A DNA stretch of 64,000 nt, from positions 15,672,106-15,736,105 of the forward strand of contig NC_045141.1 in assembly GCF_008831285.2 (NCBI RefSeq), given 5' to 3'. The translations under genes and the position numbers were made by a program. The notes below the pieces were generated by a model. It worked only from the letters and a program-made list of their open reading frames with translations, did not search any database and was not told the origin of the DNA. Numbering within the stretch: the stretch's first letter is position 1; each line of letters starts with the position of its first letter. This stretch comes from Nymphaea colorata. Its lineage: Eukaryota; Streptophyta; Magnoliopsida; Nymphaeales; Nymphaeaceae. Shown here in pieces: positions 10,954 to 24,531 of this stretch.

Positions 10954-13900
10954 TCACCTATGATACATGATAGCACTTTTACAGACGAGAACTTTGGAAA
11001 GCAACCGCTCGAGGCCAGGATCGTCAAGCATGCAAGGATTCTTTGCTCTTAATCTCAAATACCTTGTTTAGGACGTCCTCCATTGCCTGCACCACAATAA
11101 CAATAGACTATGAACAAAAATGTAGACTAGAAGAAATATTGACACCCATCACGGAAGATGACGACTTAAACGTTGTGAATGGTAAAAACTACATATTCTA
11201 ATGATAAATATATGTTGGTACGTGCACGATATCAAATAAAGCAACCTAGAACATGCATACAAGAACATGCCAAACACGTGCAAACAGTTTTCTTTTATCC
11301 ACGAATAGCACTTAAGAAACTACAGCTGCTACTAGCGCTGAGCATCCTTTGTTTTCCTTCTTTTGTCACTGAAGGTCCACAAGGTACCACGCCTTGCTAA
11401 ATTATTGAATTGGTTCAAGTTCAAAGTGGAAATCAGGAGAATGAAGCGTGCAATAGATCTGATGGTTATGATCTTTCTTTGCCTCGACCATATGGAGTTC
11501 TACAAGTTAAAGTCAGAATCACATCAATTTCCTTCACATACAACTGATCATTCTCTATATCTAAATGAGCTATATATGGTTGTCGAATCTCAAGGCATGT
11601 CATTTTTTAAGTATTTCATTGATAATATTCTCGAGGTACCTAATCCATACTGAGGCTACTAGAACAGCAGCATGGAGGTTCCACAGTCTTCATCCTGTTG
11701 CGTTCAGATGGATAACTTGAAGTGAACATGGATAACTTGAAGTGAACAGGTAGGAACTTATTGTTAGTCATTAGTTGCACATCCCCAGACTTGAGAGAAC
11801 ACCCAAAAAATCATGTTTTTATGAAAATACGAGGACACATTTGTATTTATTTAAATTTGAATAAAGCAACGACAGATTTATGCTCAACCGAGCGAACTTT
11901 AACATATTTTCACCTACTCTTAGTCATGAGCTAATACATAATTGATTCTTTTATCATAGTTCAAAGAGTTGACATTCTGAAAAACATTGCAATATTTTCA
12001 CCATTTTGAAACCAGCTGATCTTATTGGCAGAATATCGTGTTATTCTTGACTCTTGAAACACTGCTACAAAATATACACTGCAATGATTAAACAATATTT
12101 AAATATTTCCCCCTTTTACTTGATATGTTTTTTTTTTCTTTGTTCCATTTACAGTTTAAGAAGAAAAACTTTTACGAATGTTTGTCAATGCTTTGGAGAA
12201 ATAGCAGGCAAAACATATTTTCATAATTTTTAATACCATCCCCTATATATTTTATTCATGGAATTCCAAATATTTTTCTCATACTCTCCCTACAGGAACA
12301 AAATTTTAGAAAACTTTCTGATGAAAAACCTCCAATGGAAAACCACCAGAGCACTCATTCAACTCCATCAATCTGAAAATTCCGGTGCACAGGCAGAGCA
12401 AAACTGAAAAGCAAACAGTCAATAATCTAGGGAAACAGCTAGCTCTTTTCACAATATATAACATCTGTTGCTTGTCGCTGTTACATGTGTTGAATGATCT
12501 TGAAAGTGTCACTTGATCTCCTTCATCTTCCAGCAGCAAGAGATTTAAGAGCCCAACAGAATCAGCATACCACAAAAGATCTTTGGCACCATTATGATTT
12601 TATAATGCGTTTGTTCAAACTTCTTTACATTAATATCAACCTTTAAAAATAAAAAAGAAAAAAGAAAACGACTGGGCTATAATCCTTCAATGTGTGTTGA
12701 GACAGCATTTATAGCAACACTTTGTTTAGTTGTTGATAAAGCTTAGCTTTTCTAGCTGGGCATGTATATAACTTTCAACTTTTCACCCTCATGATGCTTT
12801 TTACTTTTTAATATAACTCCACTCACTCAGATCGAGCTACAGCAAGCCTTCACGAAGTGGTAGTCACAATGCAGATAAAGAGAAGACGAGATGAAAAAGT
12901 GAGAAGACTTGCAATCCCATCTTTTTTGCCCTTTTCAACTAATATTGAAATTTTGAAAATGGCCCATTCCATGCTTGTCTGATGTCTGTACTACAAACTA
13001 CCCACACAGCTAAAGCAATAAATGTGGACTGAACACATTAACCACTCATTAGAACATCCTCACATTCTTGCTTTTCATTTATGGCTCGACATAAATCTGA
13101 ATGTCCGTATCAGCTATGGGGCAACAAGCCCCCACCAAGTAACGTATATTATGGTGCTTGGTTTCTTAATCACTCCAAAAAATTAGCGTTATCCCCATGA
13201 AGTTTCCCTTTATAATGCGTGTCAACCTATACCATGCAGTTGTTGAAAAGAATGAGCTAATTGCTATGGGGTTTACCCTAAACCCCAAACAACAAACTGA
13301 TGCATCATCAGAAACATGAGAGAGACAGTAATGCAGATGTGATTCAATTGGTTATTTTTCAAGCCATAGATGACATTCTTCAATATGGTGACAAATTCTA
13401 AAGATATAAGAAAACATAAACATCGATTCCTAGAGAACAAAAATTTTTGTGACTAAGCATTTTAAACGTCTATTCTGTAGTCTGCAGATAATACAAGCTA
13501 TGCAGCAATTTTTGCAACTTGAGCATGAAAAATACTGTTGTACCATATAATGTAGTATGAACCCTGAAATCAAACTCGCAGTTCTCAAGGAGAATTTCTG
13601 AATGACTTGACCATTTCATTTTAATAAGAAGCACATGAAGAGTGAAAATGCCCAGATCCTAAAGTGTTAATGTCTTAAAGAACAGAACGAGACAAGAATA
13701 ACAAAAAAAAAAAAGCATTGGCTTGACATACGATTTGGATTGAATGATTTACAGCACATGTTAGAGTCTCCAAATTCATAGACAAATTAATAAAAAAAAC
13801 TTGCCTTATCAGGAGTAGAAGCTCCTGAGGTGACACCGATCTTGATAGGACCATCAGGTAGCCAGTTTTCTTTCTCAACCAGTTCCCCGTGCTTCAACAG

Positions 13901-16900
13901 TGACCAAGATATTAGGAGAAACTTGTTAAGAATTAAGACAGCAAATAATAATGTACAATCGAAATCAGAAATTGATAAAGATGTAGCATACTTACATTTA
14001 ACTTATAAAGTATTTTGTTTCCTGGTCCTATTCTCTGCTCATTATCAATCCAATAAGATGGAATTCCCTTAAGCTCTGCAATTTCTTGAAGATGTGAGGT
14101 ATTGCTAGAGTTCCATCCACCAATCACCAACATGAGATCAAGCTTCTCTTTCACAAGACCATACATTGCGTCTTGTCTCTCCTGGACATGGAACATGTAA
14201 GTTTGATATGCATATTAACTTGTTAATTTATCTTCTTGTCGCCTTTGCAATGTGTTACTAATAGGGGAAGAAAATGTGTAAACAGGATAACAGAAATAGA
14301 TAAGTATTCGTGATGGAAGACATCTTCCTTGCCTTCCTAAAACAGTCCATCTGGACATACCTAGATGGAATCAGAAGTCGTGAGATGGATCCCGAAAACC
14401 AAATATCAAAAAAAAAAAAAAAAAAACCCGAATAAATCCAAGGAAATATCCAGTGAAGAAAAACTGATCAAATTTCCAAAATTAGCAACCCATCATTCTG
14501 TCACTGTCAGATGCTCGGGCAATTCTTTGATTGCTGATGTCATCTGATTTGTGAAACTTCATACTCTTAAGTTAGTGGCACTCTATTAACTTTCCTTAAC
14601 AGTTAACATGTCTTACTAAGCATGTGCATCCTTTCTACTTAGGGTCTGTGACTAAAAAAGGAAAAAAAAAAACCTTCCAAGGTGATCTGCTGCAATTGAA
14701 ACAACTATCACCTGATGTGTTAAGTTGCTTACTACCAGGCTGACAGCTCTGAGAATCAAGTGATTATGAGAAAATTGTATAGTCAGGGTTCCAGACGATT
14801 GTTTCATATCAAAAGTCATGTCACTCATATGTGACAGACAGCTACATTATGATTAGATCAATTTATCAATCTAGACGTACATGAAAAATCAGGACATCTG
14901 TAATGATAAACAGAAAGAAAGACACTGACATGAGGACCAGGGAATGAGGATAAAAAGAACTAGCGGAAAAGATAAAATAGAAATTATTACTCAACGCTTA
15001 TGTTTCTTTATCAAAAACTAAACCTGACTGGTCTCACAGCAATCATGAAAGAGTCTATATAGGTTCAAAACTAATGGGCCTATAAGTGCAAGGGTTTGAG
15101 ATTGTCACAAAAAAACGTGTACGGGTATTATACAGCGAGGAAAAAGACAGGTATAATACGGCAAAGTTGTATATCTCGGATTCTCGGGAATAAAATGGAA
15201 AAATCTCGGCAAATTTTTTAAAAATTTAAAACATTTAATAAATCCTAAAAATTATTTAAAAAATCATAAAAATACAAAAAAAAAAGCAAAAAACGGGTAT
15301 AATACGCGTATAATATGTGTTTTTTTGACGTTTTTTAAAAAAGGCATGTTTTGTATGGGTATTATACGGCTGACTATGTTTTACTGTATTATACGTGTCT
15401 TTTTCCAATAAGACACGTTTTTTGTGACAGTAATTTGAGGAAATGAAAGATGAAGATTGTCTAACCAATTTCTCCCTTAGAGAGCACTCTGTAACCCTGA
15501 AAAAAATTGTAAGGTATACCCACCCATTGACACTCACAGAACAAGAATCAGATGCAGATGAACACAACATACTTCCCATGTTATGCCTTCATGAAGTGCA
15601 GTTTCAGGAGAAAAAAAAAGGGGGCAGCCCAAAAGGGGGTCTGACAATTTTTCTGAAATGATCCCCGGCCATGGAAAAGGGAGAAAGTATACCCTGAAAT
15701 TTATTTCAGGGTATCACACGCCTCACGAGGGACTAGCTGTTGAACTGGACTCGTCATGAGGATAACAAAATCTCAATGAAGTTAAAGCAATCAATTTGGA
15801 ATGGCTGTTGGAATGTGTTACGTGGAGTCTTCATTTTCACCTACAATCAGTAATTTTATCTGACGACAAAAAGTGATGTGATAATGTACACTTTTAACAG
15901 TCACAGCAGTTTTTTGTGTCAAGGAACCATTACAACCTATTCTTTCCACCAAAAGAAGGTATGGTGTTCTGCCTAGCCAGCTCAGCTTTCATTGCAAACA
16001 GAAGAATTCCTTTAAGCACATTATTCTGCAAGGAACGTGCCTAAAGCCCAAAAGAACAATGACAATGGATGCTACCAACTAGGAAATATGAATGAAGAAA
16101 ATATTCTTATTCGCCAACAAGCCAACAAAAGTGGGATACATGTGGATTTTCATAGAAATAATATGAAAATACCTGAGTAGCATCACAAGTAGTATTGAAG
16201 CTCATAAAATGATCATGGACAGTTTCAACTCCATACTTGCGCATCATGACCCTCTCAAGAAGCTTTCCTGGATTAAGGAATGCCAACAAAAATAATATTA
16301 ACAAAAGAATTCACTGTAACCATTTGGATATATCTGAACAGTCTAAGATTGGAAAAGGAGATGATGCACAATATCCATACTGCAGGATTAACTCACCAAT
16401 CTCTTCAGTTTCTCCCTTAAGCATAGTTGTTTGATTAGCAATGCCTACTCTATATAAGTCTCTATCTGGGTCAAATCCAGTGGATACTGCACTTTTGAAT
16501 TTCTGCACATAACTAATCATTATTATCCAACAAGTAAATATCTTTGTCTGCTACTTGAAGGAATTGACAACTATTACCTCCATAAACTCTTCTTTTGTTC
16601 CACTTGAACCATCAAGTTTTCCGTGAAGGATATAATCAGCAACATACATTGCCTGGGTTGGATAAGATGCATAGACTCAGTATCAGCAATTTAAAAATAT
16701 GACAATAATACCGCCAAAAATAAGCTAATAGGAATTTATCATGATATTCTGAAAATATCACCAACACAAAAAAAAGTGCAAAAATATTGTGAGTTATTAA
16801 AAAAAAAATTAAATATATTAAAACTTTTTCCCTTTAAATTTCATGAATATTTAAATATTTATCAATATTTTGTGGAAAATTAGTTGCAACTTCATAATTC

Positions 16901-19489
16901 ATTATTTTTTCTATTCACAAGTATTTTATATTTTTCAATTCCTGAGAATTTTCCAAGAAAACCATTGTGAATAAAAACCTGAGTTGATATTTGTGAAAAT
17001 GCCCCTAAGTAAAGATCCCCCATATTAAACTAAAGGTACACAACATTTTGGAGAAATGCAACATTAGAAGTCAAGTATCAAGAGTTACCTCTTTCATATT
17101 CTTCACAATGATGAAAGTACCTGCATTGGATGCAGTTGCAATAGTTTCTTCATGAGTGTATTTACCATGAATTACTGAGGTATACTCTGCCTTTCTGTGC
17201 TTATCAACTGTGTTCCACACCTAACCACATAATTACATGGACCATTATTGTCAACTATTGGCAAAAGAAGCTGAACTTATGATACTGACATATTGATAAT
17301 TATTACCTTTGTTACCCACGGGCAGGTTGAATCAACTATTTGAACATTTTTCTCACTAAGTGCCAACAATTCCTGAATAGAAGCTCCAAATGCAGGTAAA
17401 ACTACCACATCTCCCATCTCAACAACATCGAGATTCTTTTTTCCATTCTCAACAGGAATAATCTGAAGTTTCATCTCTGCTAACCTCTACAGGATAACAT
17501 GCAACATTATATTCATGAGGCATCTAGCAAAGCGAACCAATTAGTTCAAAATCTACAGGACATTTCATATCAAAAGGAGGAGAAATTACTTGGTATGAAC
17601 CAGTTACAGATCCTTTATTTATGGATTACAATTTACATGATTGACTCTAGGTTGAAAGTGATGTCTGTTGGCATACTCACAAGGAAATAAATATAGATAT
17701 TTGTGGTGTATAATGCAGCACTAGATGGAGGATTACAACATTTCAGCCAGGGTGGAGCCAAAAGGGGGGTGGGCAGCAGGGACCATGGTCCCCTTGAGGT
17801 CTTGAAAAATAAAATTTTACATTTTAAAATTTTCAAAAGTCTTTGTTTGGTCCCTCTAAAACTCTTGGAAAATACTGTTGACCCTGGAGAAATATTTTGA
17901 GAAATTCTATTTAGTGGGGTAGCTATATTATTCAGCCCCCTGAAAATAATATCCTGTCTCTTTCTTACCGAGATTCTCATGAATTGAGAAGATGAAAAAG
18001 AAATAACAGAATCTAGTTCTGTTTAGTATGATTCTTGTTTATCATTTATTTTCCTGTACAACACCGTAAAAAGCATAATCCATGGCACGGATTAGGGACT
18101 CTTTAGGCACATAAATGAGGATTTGTTAATGGCATCTAGCACCAAGAACATGCTAAGGCACAAGAAGCATAAGCACCCAGAATTCTCTAAAACATGGCTT
18201 TCCTGCAAAACAAACAACCTGGAAATGAAAAAAGACTCAAAGATTTCAATGCTTACTACAAGCATAGGCACATGAAAATACCTCGTTCACCGTAGGGTTG
18301 TGAATAATTTCATTGGTGATCCAAATTTTCTTCATAGGAAACTGCCTCCTCGCTTCATATGCAATCCGAATTGCCAGCTCAACTCCCCAGCAAAATCCAT
18401 AGGCCTCAGCCAGCTTGACAGTTACATTCCCCCAAGTATATTCATAGTTATTCTTCTTGAGTGTCTCTATGATATTGCCTACCATTATCCCATGAAATTC
18501 AAAAATGTCACAGTATCAATTTTTTTTGCGATCCGGAAACCACAGCCCATCAAATTGAGAACGTGTGTGACACCACAACTTTTCTCAAGGAAAAAGCAAA
18601 AAAATCAGGCACGCAGATAAGAAGACATCCAATCAACTCCATGGTGTATCACCATAACACAGAAGAACGCAAAAGAAGCCCATCAAACTGCCCAAGTAAG
18701 TGTTCAGATTGTAACATTTAAAACTGTTTCGCTCGAGTCGAAATAAGCATCAAAACCAACATTAACAACACTCATGAACCTTAATCCAAATAGTACCAAA
18801 AAGGTTCATAAATTTTCAAGTAAATGCAAGGGTCACAAGACTCGAACTACATTCAAGAGGCTGACGAAGAATTCACGCTTTAGTCAGAGCACAAGCAAGA
18901 GTTTGCTGCCTGACGAGTAAAAACGAAATAAGTTCGAGAACGAATACGACAAACAACCCCTAAACTATCCAAGTAAATAAAGCAAAAGTAACTAGAATAT
19001 ATTTCCCAAAAGCAAAAAATGTTCCGACATATTTGAAGAAAACATTTTCTATAAAATTATCAATATTCACCATTCCAAGTATACGTGAAATGACTGAAGC
19101 CACAGCCCTGAGAGTCCATGAAATTCACGGCACAAAAACACATTTGACGACTTTAATAAAATCTAGGAGCCCAATCAAAACCCGCATTCCTTCTACGAAA
19201 TACAGAGAACGACAGGGTAGAAGGAAAAGAAAAAAGGAGACCCACTCTTGTACTCCCTGTTGATCAACTGCATGGTCTCCTCCTTGAACCCGAACCCTTT
19301 TCGATTGTAGTTCTTGCTCCTCGTCAGGTTCTTCCTGAACACCTTCGGATCAAAGCCCGGCTCCGCGGTGCATCGGACCGAAAATACCTGCTTCTCGTTG
19401 CCGGAATTCAACCGTGATCCGGCAACTCCAAGCGACAGCAAGGGGTCTGGGAGGAGCAAGGCGCCCTTGGCGGTTACGCAGAAGGCCAT
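10954..19489 (-). CDS. HDR: 4-hydroxy-3-methylbut-2-enyl diphosphate reductase (HDR/IspH), plastid MEP pathway
   Basis: HDR is a 4Fe-4S enzyme that makes IPP and DMAPP from HMBPP in the last MEP-pathway step. Ten coding exons, each joining in phase: 19246-19489, 18282-18478, 17307-17486, 17089-17220, 16578-16652, 16397-16502, 16173-16267, 13996-14181, 13805-13891, 10954-11088, giving 478 residues. The start at 19489 opens a plastid transit peptide. Three cluster cysteines are visible in GFCWGV (exon 2), STCPWV (exon 3) and NTTCDAT (exon 7). GKYTHEET and [14 protein letters not shown] are intact. Two oddities: the last intron (11089-13804) has a GC donor (AAG|GCAAGT), and the final exon reads through the family-like end into a 26-residue tail (see findings). 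Intron 7 carries a MITE. Confidence 0.95.
15101..15433. mobile_element. MITE-like element in HDR intron 7
   Basis: About 333 bases are bounded by near-perfect inverted termini, TGTCACAAAAAAACGTGT at the left and its complement at 15413-15429. The interior has no coding potential and repeats a GGTATTATAC/GTATAATAC motif in both orientations. The 6-bp sequence TTTGAG occurs just outside each end (15095-15100 and 15434-15439) and could be a target duplication. The superfamily is uncertain. Confidence 0.7.
17740..17950. repeat. Dispersed repeat in HDR intron 2
   Basis: The segment opens with a GC-rich end (GGTGGAGCCAAAAGGGGGG, then CCATGGTCCCC) and continues with an AT-rich body. A similar sequence in the opposite orientation lies at about 22205-22400 (GGCCATGGCC then CTCGGCCCC). 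Another relative may lie at 60330-60515. It looks like a degraded member of a non-autonomous repeat family; no clean termini or target duplication were seen. Confidence 0.4.
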
Positions 19490-19559
19490 AGCAGCTCGTT
19501 CCTCCTCTCCTCCCTCCTAACGCCTCTGCGACCTTCCTCCTCCTTCGTCCCCCCTCGCT

Positions 19560-22500
19560 TTACTGAGTGTAGTATTTAAACTATTTCTTTTCCCAGAATT
19601 CCAAACGCCGGGAAACAACTGGCAAGCGCGCCGTGCTGCCTGTTCATCAGCTGATGATGCCCGGAACCGATGAGAGTCGACCCGAACGCCCAATCTTTGT
19701 ACGATACAACTTTTTGGTTCGGGTCAACTCCAAAAACCCGGATTCTTATTAGCAAGGGATCCCCCTTCTGAGCAAATAAGGAAATAAGGACACCTTTTTA
19801 TTTATAAAAGTTGACAAAGACAACCTTTTTTGCTGACCTTTTGATCTCACTTTCTAACTCTTACTCATAATTTAAGATATCTAATTCATTCAACTGGGTC
19901 TCTTTTAGACTCAACCTTCAATCTCAAAACTAGATTAAGTTTCAATTTGATTGGATCCAAAGTTTTAAGAAGAATCTGGACCTTAATGCATGTAAATTAT
20001 ATTTGGATATTAAGATGGGTGTGTTTGGATTTCATTTTGGTCTTATTGGTCCTGCAAAGTCAAGGAGCAAGTTCAAAGAAAGCTAGCTATTGATGTTGCA
20101 ACCCTCCCTCTCCTGGGTCAAAGTTTTAGTCTTAAGATCGAAATGGACTGCACTGGGTCCAGCTTAAAGAAAAATGAAGGATGGGCTTCATTAGTCATAA
20201 TTGGCGTGTTCGTGTTCCTGACAACTTGTCTCTGTCCATGCTGATGCAAGGAGCAGTTGGGTTGACCCAGTTTTTGTGGATCAAGAAGTAAATCCCATGC
20301 TCAAGCCCCCATATCCAGTTAAAACAAGATAACGTTCATAAGTGGCAAATATTGGCTCTCACATGAGCAGTCAAAAAGGTTACATATGATCTCAAAATTA
20401 GGGTGAGCGCCGTAAGATGTATCATGTCATTTATCTATCTTTCTAGGGTATAGTACATGTTTTCAGAACCTTATGGTGCTTTCGCTATACTTCAACTTAC
20501 ATATCGGTGACCCTTTTTTTTTTTTACAGTACATGAAATTGACGCTTTGAATATTCGAAACAAAAACTATTTACCTACCAACTCTCATCCTATCAATTGC
20601 ACCAATCCTCTTAAAGGCACACATGATTCCAAATTTCTTTATGATCTTTTCATATTGAACCGGTAATATGTCACCACCTACCGTCAAAGAAACAGGCTTT
20701 GTTCCGTAGAGAACCAAGGGCGTAGATAAGTGAGCGTTTCGTGGCTCTAAAAGCTCAAATGAGTTGTTGAATTTGGGTGAATCTGTATCCAGTAGTTATA
20801 TTATTGGACAATCCTCACAGCTCTATAACCAACTGAAAAAATTTGTTAACTATATGCTTAGTGTGCACCATGAATTGTTTTTTTTTTTAGCTCTGTCCCT
20901 GCATGCATAGAACATGTAAGAGAGAACCACTGATACCAAATCAACAAAATCGCCGTCAAAGCATCTTCAGGCCATTTCTGCTCTGCAGGACTCGAGGAGG
21001 CTTGCCAAGCATTTTGTTCCAATGCAGCGGCAGTTTTATATTCATTTCTGTGGATGGCTGCCTTCTGAAACATTTGTTGCTGTCAGGTGACGATTGACAT
21101 GCTAAAAGGCCAGCAACTTTAAAAGTTCTGTCCAAAGTTTGAATCTGTCACGTACCAATCTTCCACGGCATCTTGATTTGCCGAATAAACTGATCGGGAA
21201 CGATTAAAGGTTACTCCCAACTAGACGTTCAAAAAAGCAGATGTTGAACAGACTTTGCTGCATTTTACACGAGGAACATCATGAAACTGGAGAAGTCCCA
21301 AATCCTGGGAAGACCATTATCAGTCAAAAGTCATCCATGGCGGGCTGTGTAAGAGGTTCCAAGAAGACCCTGAATAACTTTTTGAATTCCAATTTGCAGC
21401 AAGCACTTTGAAACCGACATTTAAGCCAAAAAAAATCTTTTCTGCATCTAACTTGTTTGCTACTTCAGAACATTTTTACAATAGAAAACAATGGGATCTA
21501 GAAATATCTGTCCAAAAAGGATCTTGAAATATATAAACCAGAATTGCCACTAGATTTTTAAGCCACAAAGATTGCTTTTGAACTGGTATATAATACACAC
21601 TGATGTGCTTTAGGACATGGAAAAGTCAGATTGACAGTGTTCACGCAACAGGAATTTGACTGACTGACAAGAATTCTAGCTGAACGCAAATACCAGGCGG
21701 ACATTTTAAGAAAGTCAAAAGAAATTATAAAAACAGTTTTCTCAACAGATCCAGATCCAGATCCACAACCAACCATATCTACCTGAAAGGACTACAATCT
21801 AAAGGATCCAATCTAGTGAGAGGGGAGATAAGAAATGAGAATAATCTCAACTTTCTTATATAGGGTTGTCAAAGCCACTTACAAGATTATTACCGACTAC
21901 CCAAAACAAGGAATTTCATTACATATACTTGGAACCGGATTGAAGGGTGCTCCTTAGCACGCGAACACTCAAGCATAAACCAAAAATTCAACATAAACAA
22001 ATGAAGTACATAACAAAACAAAAGACTATATAGAATCTAAACACAAGAAAACATATTTCTCATAAAAAGTTAAAATTTATTATTAGTGCTCCTTAAACAT
22101 AAATTTCTAGCTTCTTCCTAACTTGACTGGCAGCAGTGATTCAACTTACATTAGTATAAAAAAGCACTTGACAAAAAAAAAAAAAGAATATTGTGTTACC
22201 ATTTGGCAGATTTTTTTTTTTTCCTAAGAAGGGCCAAAATATATTTGTCAAAACTTTTACGGGGCATAAATATCACTTTTAGAATTTTAAAGGGACTAAA
22301 TTAAAGTTGTTCAAATTTATTAATCTATTTTTCTTTTTTGAAAACTCAATTGCGGCCATGGCCGCTGCTTTCCCCCTTTAGCTCGGCCCCTGGTTACCAT
22401 GTTATTTTAGAGAATATGACGTAATTATGTTTAATATTTGATTATTAGATCTACGAACAACATCCATGTTTGTGTTCTATTTTTCAGAACAAAAACATAA

Positions 22501-24500
22501 TGTTCTTAGAATATGTTTTCTACAAAAACAGGGTTCTTCTTATCAAACTCCTTTATATACAGAATATGTTTGAGTTCATAAGCATTTGAAGAACAAGCCG
22601 AACAGGGCGTCCTGTTTTGCCTCTTCCTCAAACAGGTGGACTTGTTTCGGCCCAAACAACTATTCATTTGTCAATTGTTTGTGCAGGACACATTGTGACA
22701 CTATGTCAATTGTTTCATTTTATGTTCTGAACAAGTATGCAACCATTGTCCATCGTTTGATTCCCAATTCCTGAACAAGTATATGGATACAATATATTTC
22801 ATATATGTAAGTAAAAACCTGTAACATATGTCTCCTCGGAGACATATAGTACAATTGGAAAAACCTGCTAACACATATTCCAGGAACCATATTCCACCTA
22901 CAAACCACATCTTTCACATTCCTCAAATCTGTTCATAAACATTTCATAGTCGACATTCAACGAATTCGTTAATATGCATTCCATATTATAAGATATACGT
23001 TCAACAAACCATATTATCATGTGCTATAAACCAGATTTTCTGTTCTATTGTCAACACCTAGAAAAACAAAAAAAATGACTGCTACTAAAAGAAGTTTTAG
23101 TAAGCCTTACCAACCATAGATTAAAGAGAGATGCCTTTAACTTCTGCATTATTAAGTGACCAAGTCTCTCGCTCATAGTGGTTTCTTCATAAAATAATGT
23201 TCATGTGTCTAAGGTTGAAACAAAGCAGTGGCATATGGTTTGCCCCTTGAATTGCTAAAATTTTAAAATGTACATATTATAAAAAAACCAAAGTGTACAA
23301 ATTATAAGTGACATTTTTACCTTCATCAACTAGAATGTTATGTATGCATGCCCTGTTACTTGAATTGCCGCCATCCACTAAATTACCCAAGATTCATAAT
23401 ACATGAAAATTTTGTATTTAGAGATCGCCAGGTTCATTGTGTTCATGACAATCTTATGCTTTTAGGGGTATTCAACTAGTCAAGCCAACTCAAGCTGGAC
23501 TCGAACTCGCTTAGTTAAATTGAATTTGGACACAAATTAAAATTTGAGTTTGTAGAGGAGTTGAGTTTGAGTAGCATGAACTCAGCTCGATTAAACTCGA
23601 GGAAGCTCGTCGTGTACAGCTAGGGGTGCCCAAACAAGTCAAGTCCACTTAAATCATAGGGCTGAATCCAGGTCTGTTTGGGCTTTGTAGAGCGGGAATC
23701 AAGTCCAACGGATTCAACTGTTAGCTTATTATCGAGTTCGAGTCTGGCTAGAGATCATTTAGCTAAGTCAGATTCTAATTCGTGAGGTTAAACGAGCCGA
23801 GCTCGTGCTGACCTTGTAAAACTTGACTCAAATTCAAACTGAGTAGTACACGCGCCCCACGGGGCCATGGCTTACACGCCTTTTTCTTTTATACCATTTC
23901 AAGGTACCTGCTCATCTTAGTTTTTTTATGCAATTTAGTTAATCTTAGTGTTTTTTTTTTTTTCAATGTAATTTAGTTCATTCAAAGAAAGCAAAAACTT
24001 TGCATATTTTGTTATTAAATCAAAGTTTAAGTGTGTTTTCTGTAAAAAAATTCGTTACCTCTTTAAAAACAGGAAAAAATTTGCATGAAGAAGACAGAAA
24101 TATTATCTTTTGTCAGATCACCTGACCCAAATTCCCTCCGTTGAATCTTTCGCGGGCTAAGGTACCCTTGGGAAGACTGGTCTATGGCTGCTTGATCTTA
24201 CTGGCAAACCCGCTTCTCTTCCAGCGTGCGACTGCGGCTATAGAGGCTGTAGTTGCAGGTGTCTCAGTGAGGAGGAAAGGTAAGTTAACCCTCGGCAATG
24301 TTGTCCTCTAATTCGGTTCAGAACCGATTGGCAAACCATTCAGTTGAACGGGTGAATTGTCCTTTAATTCGGTTCAGAATCTGAGTTTACCCTCGAACCT
24401 TCAATTTTGATCCTATCCCTGTTCTAGAGAGGGCCAACTGCCTCCATTGAGGCATTCAACTCTTCGATCACTCTCTCTGCAAACAAATTCAATCGGATCT
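19560..24500. other. Intergenic region between HDR and the LysM receptor gene
   Basis: No gene was recognised. HDR and the LysM gene point away from each other, so both promoters lie in this region. It contains a dispersed repeat at about 20440-20660 with relatives at 56185-56350 and 60545-60650, a reverse-oriented copy of the HDR-intron repeat at about 22205-22400, and a CTCGA/GAGCTC-rich repeat pair at 23460-23850. A minus frame at 20858-21073 is open for 71 codons but shows no recognisable domain. Confidence 0.5.
23460..23850. repeat. ACTCGAGCTC-rich dispersed repeat
   Basis: The segment is rich in variants of AACTCGA, GAGCTCG and CAAGTCAAG. It seems to consist of two adjacent units that meet near GTACAGCTAGGGGTG (about 23616-23630). 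A similar sequence occupies 52075-52435. Such repeats resemble non-autonomous DNA elements of plants, but the family is not identified. Confidence 0.4.
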
Positions 24501-24531
24501 CAAAATCTCATGAATTTCGGCTCTCTCTCAA

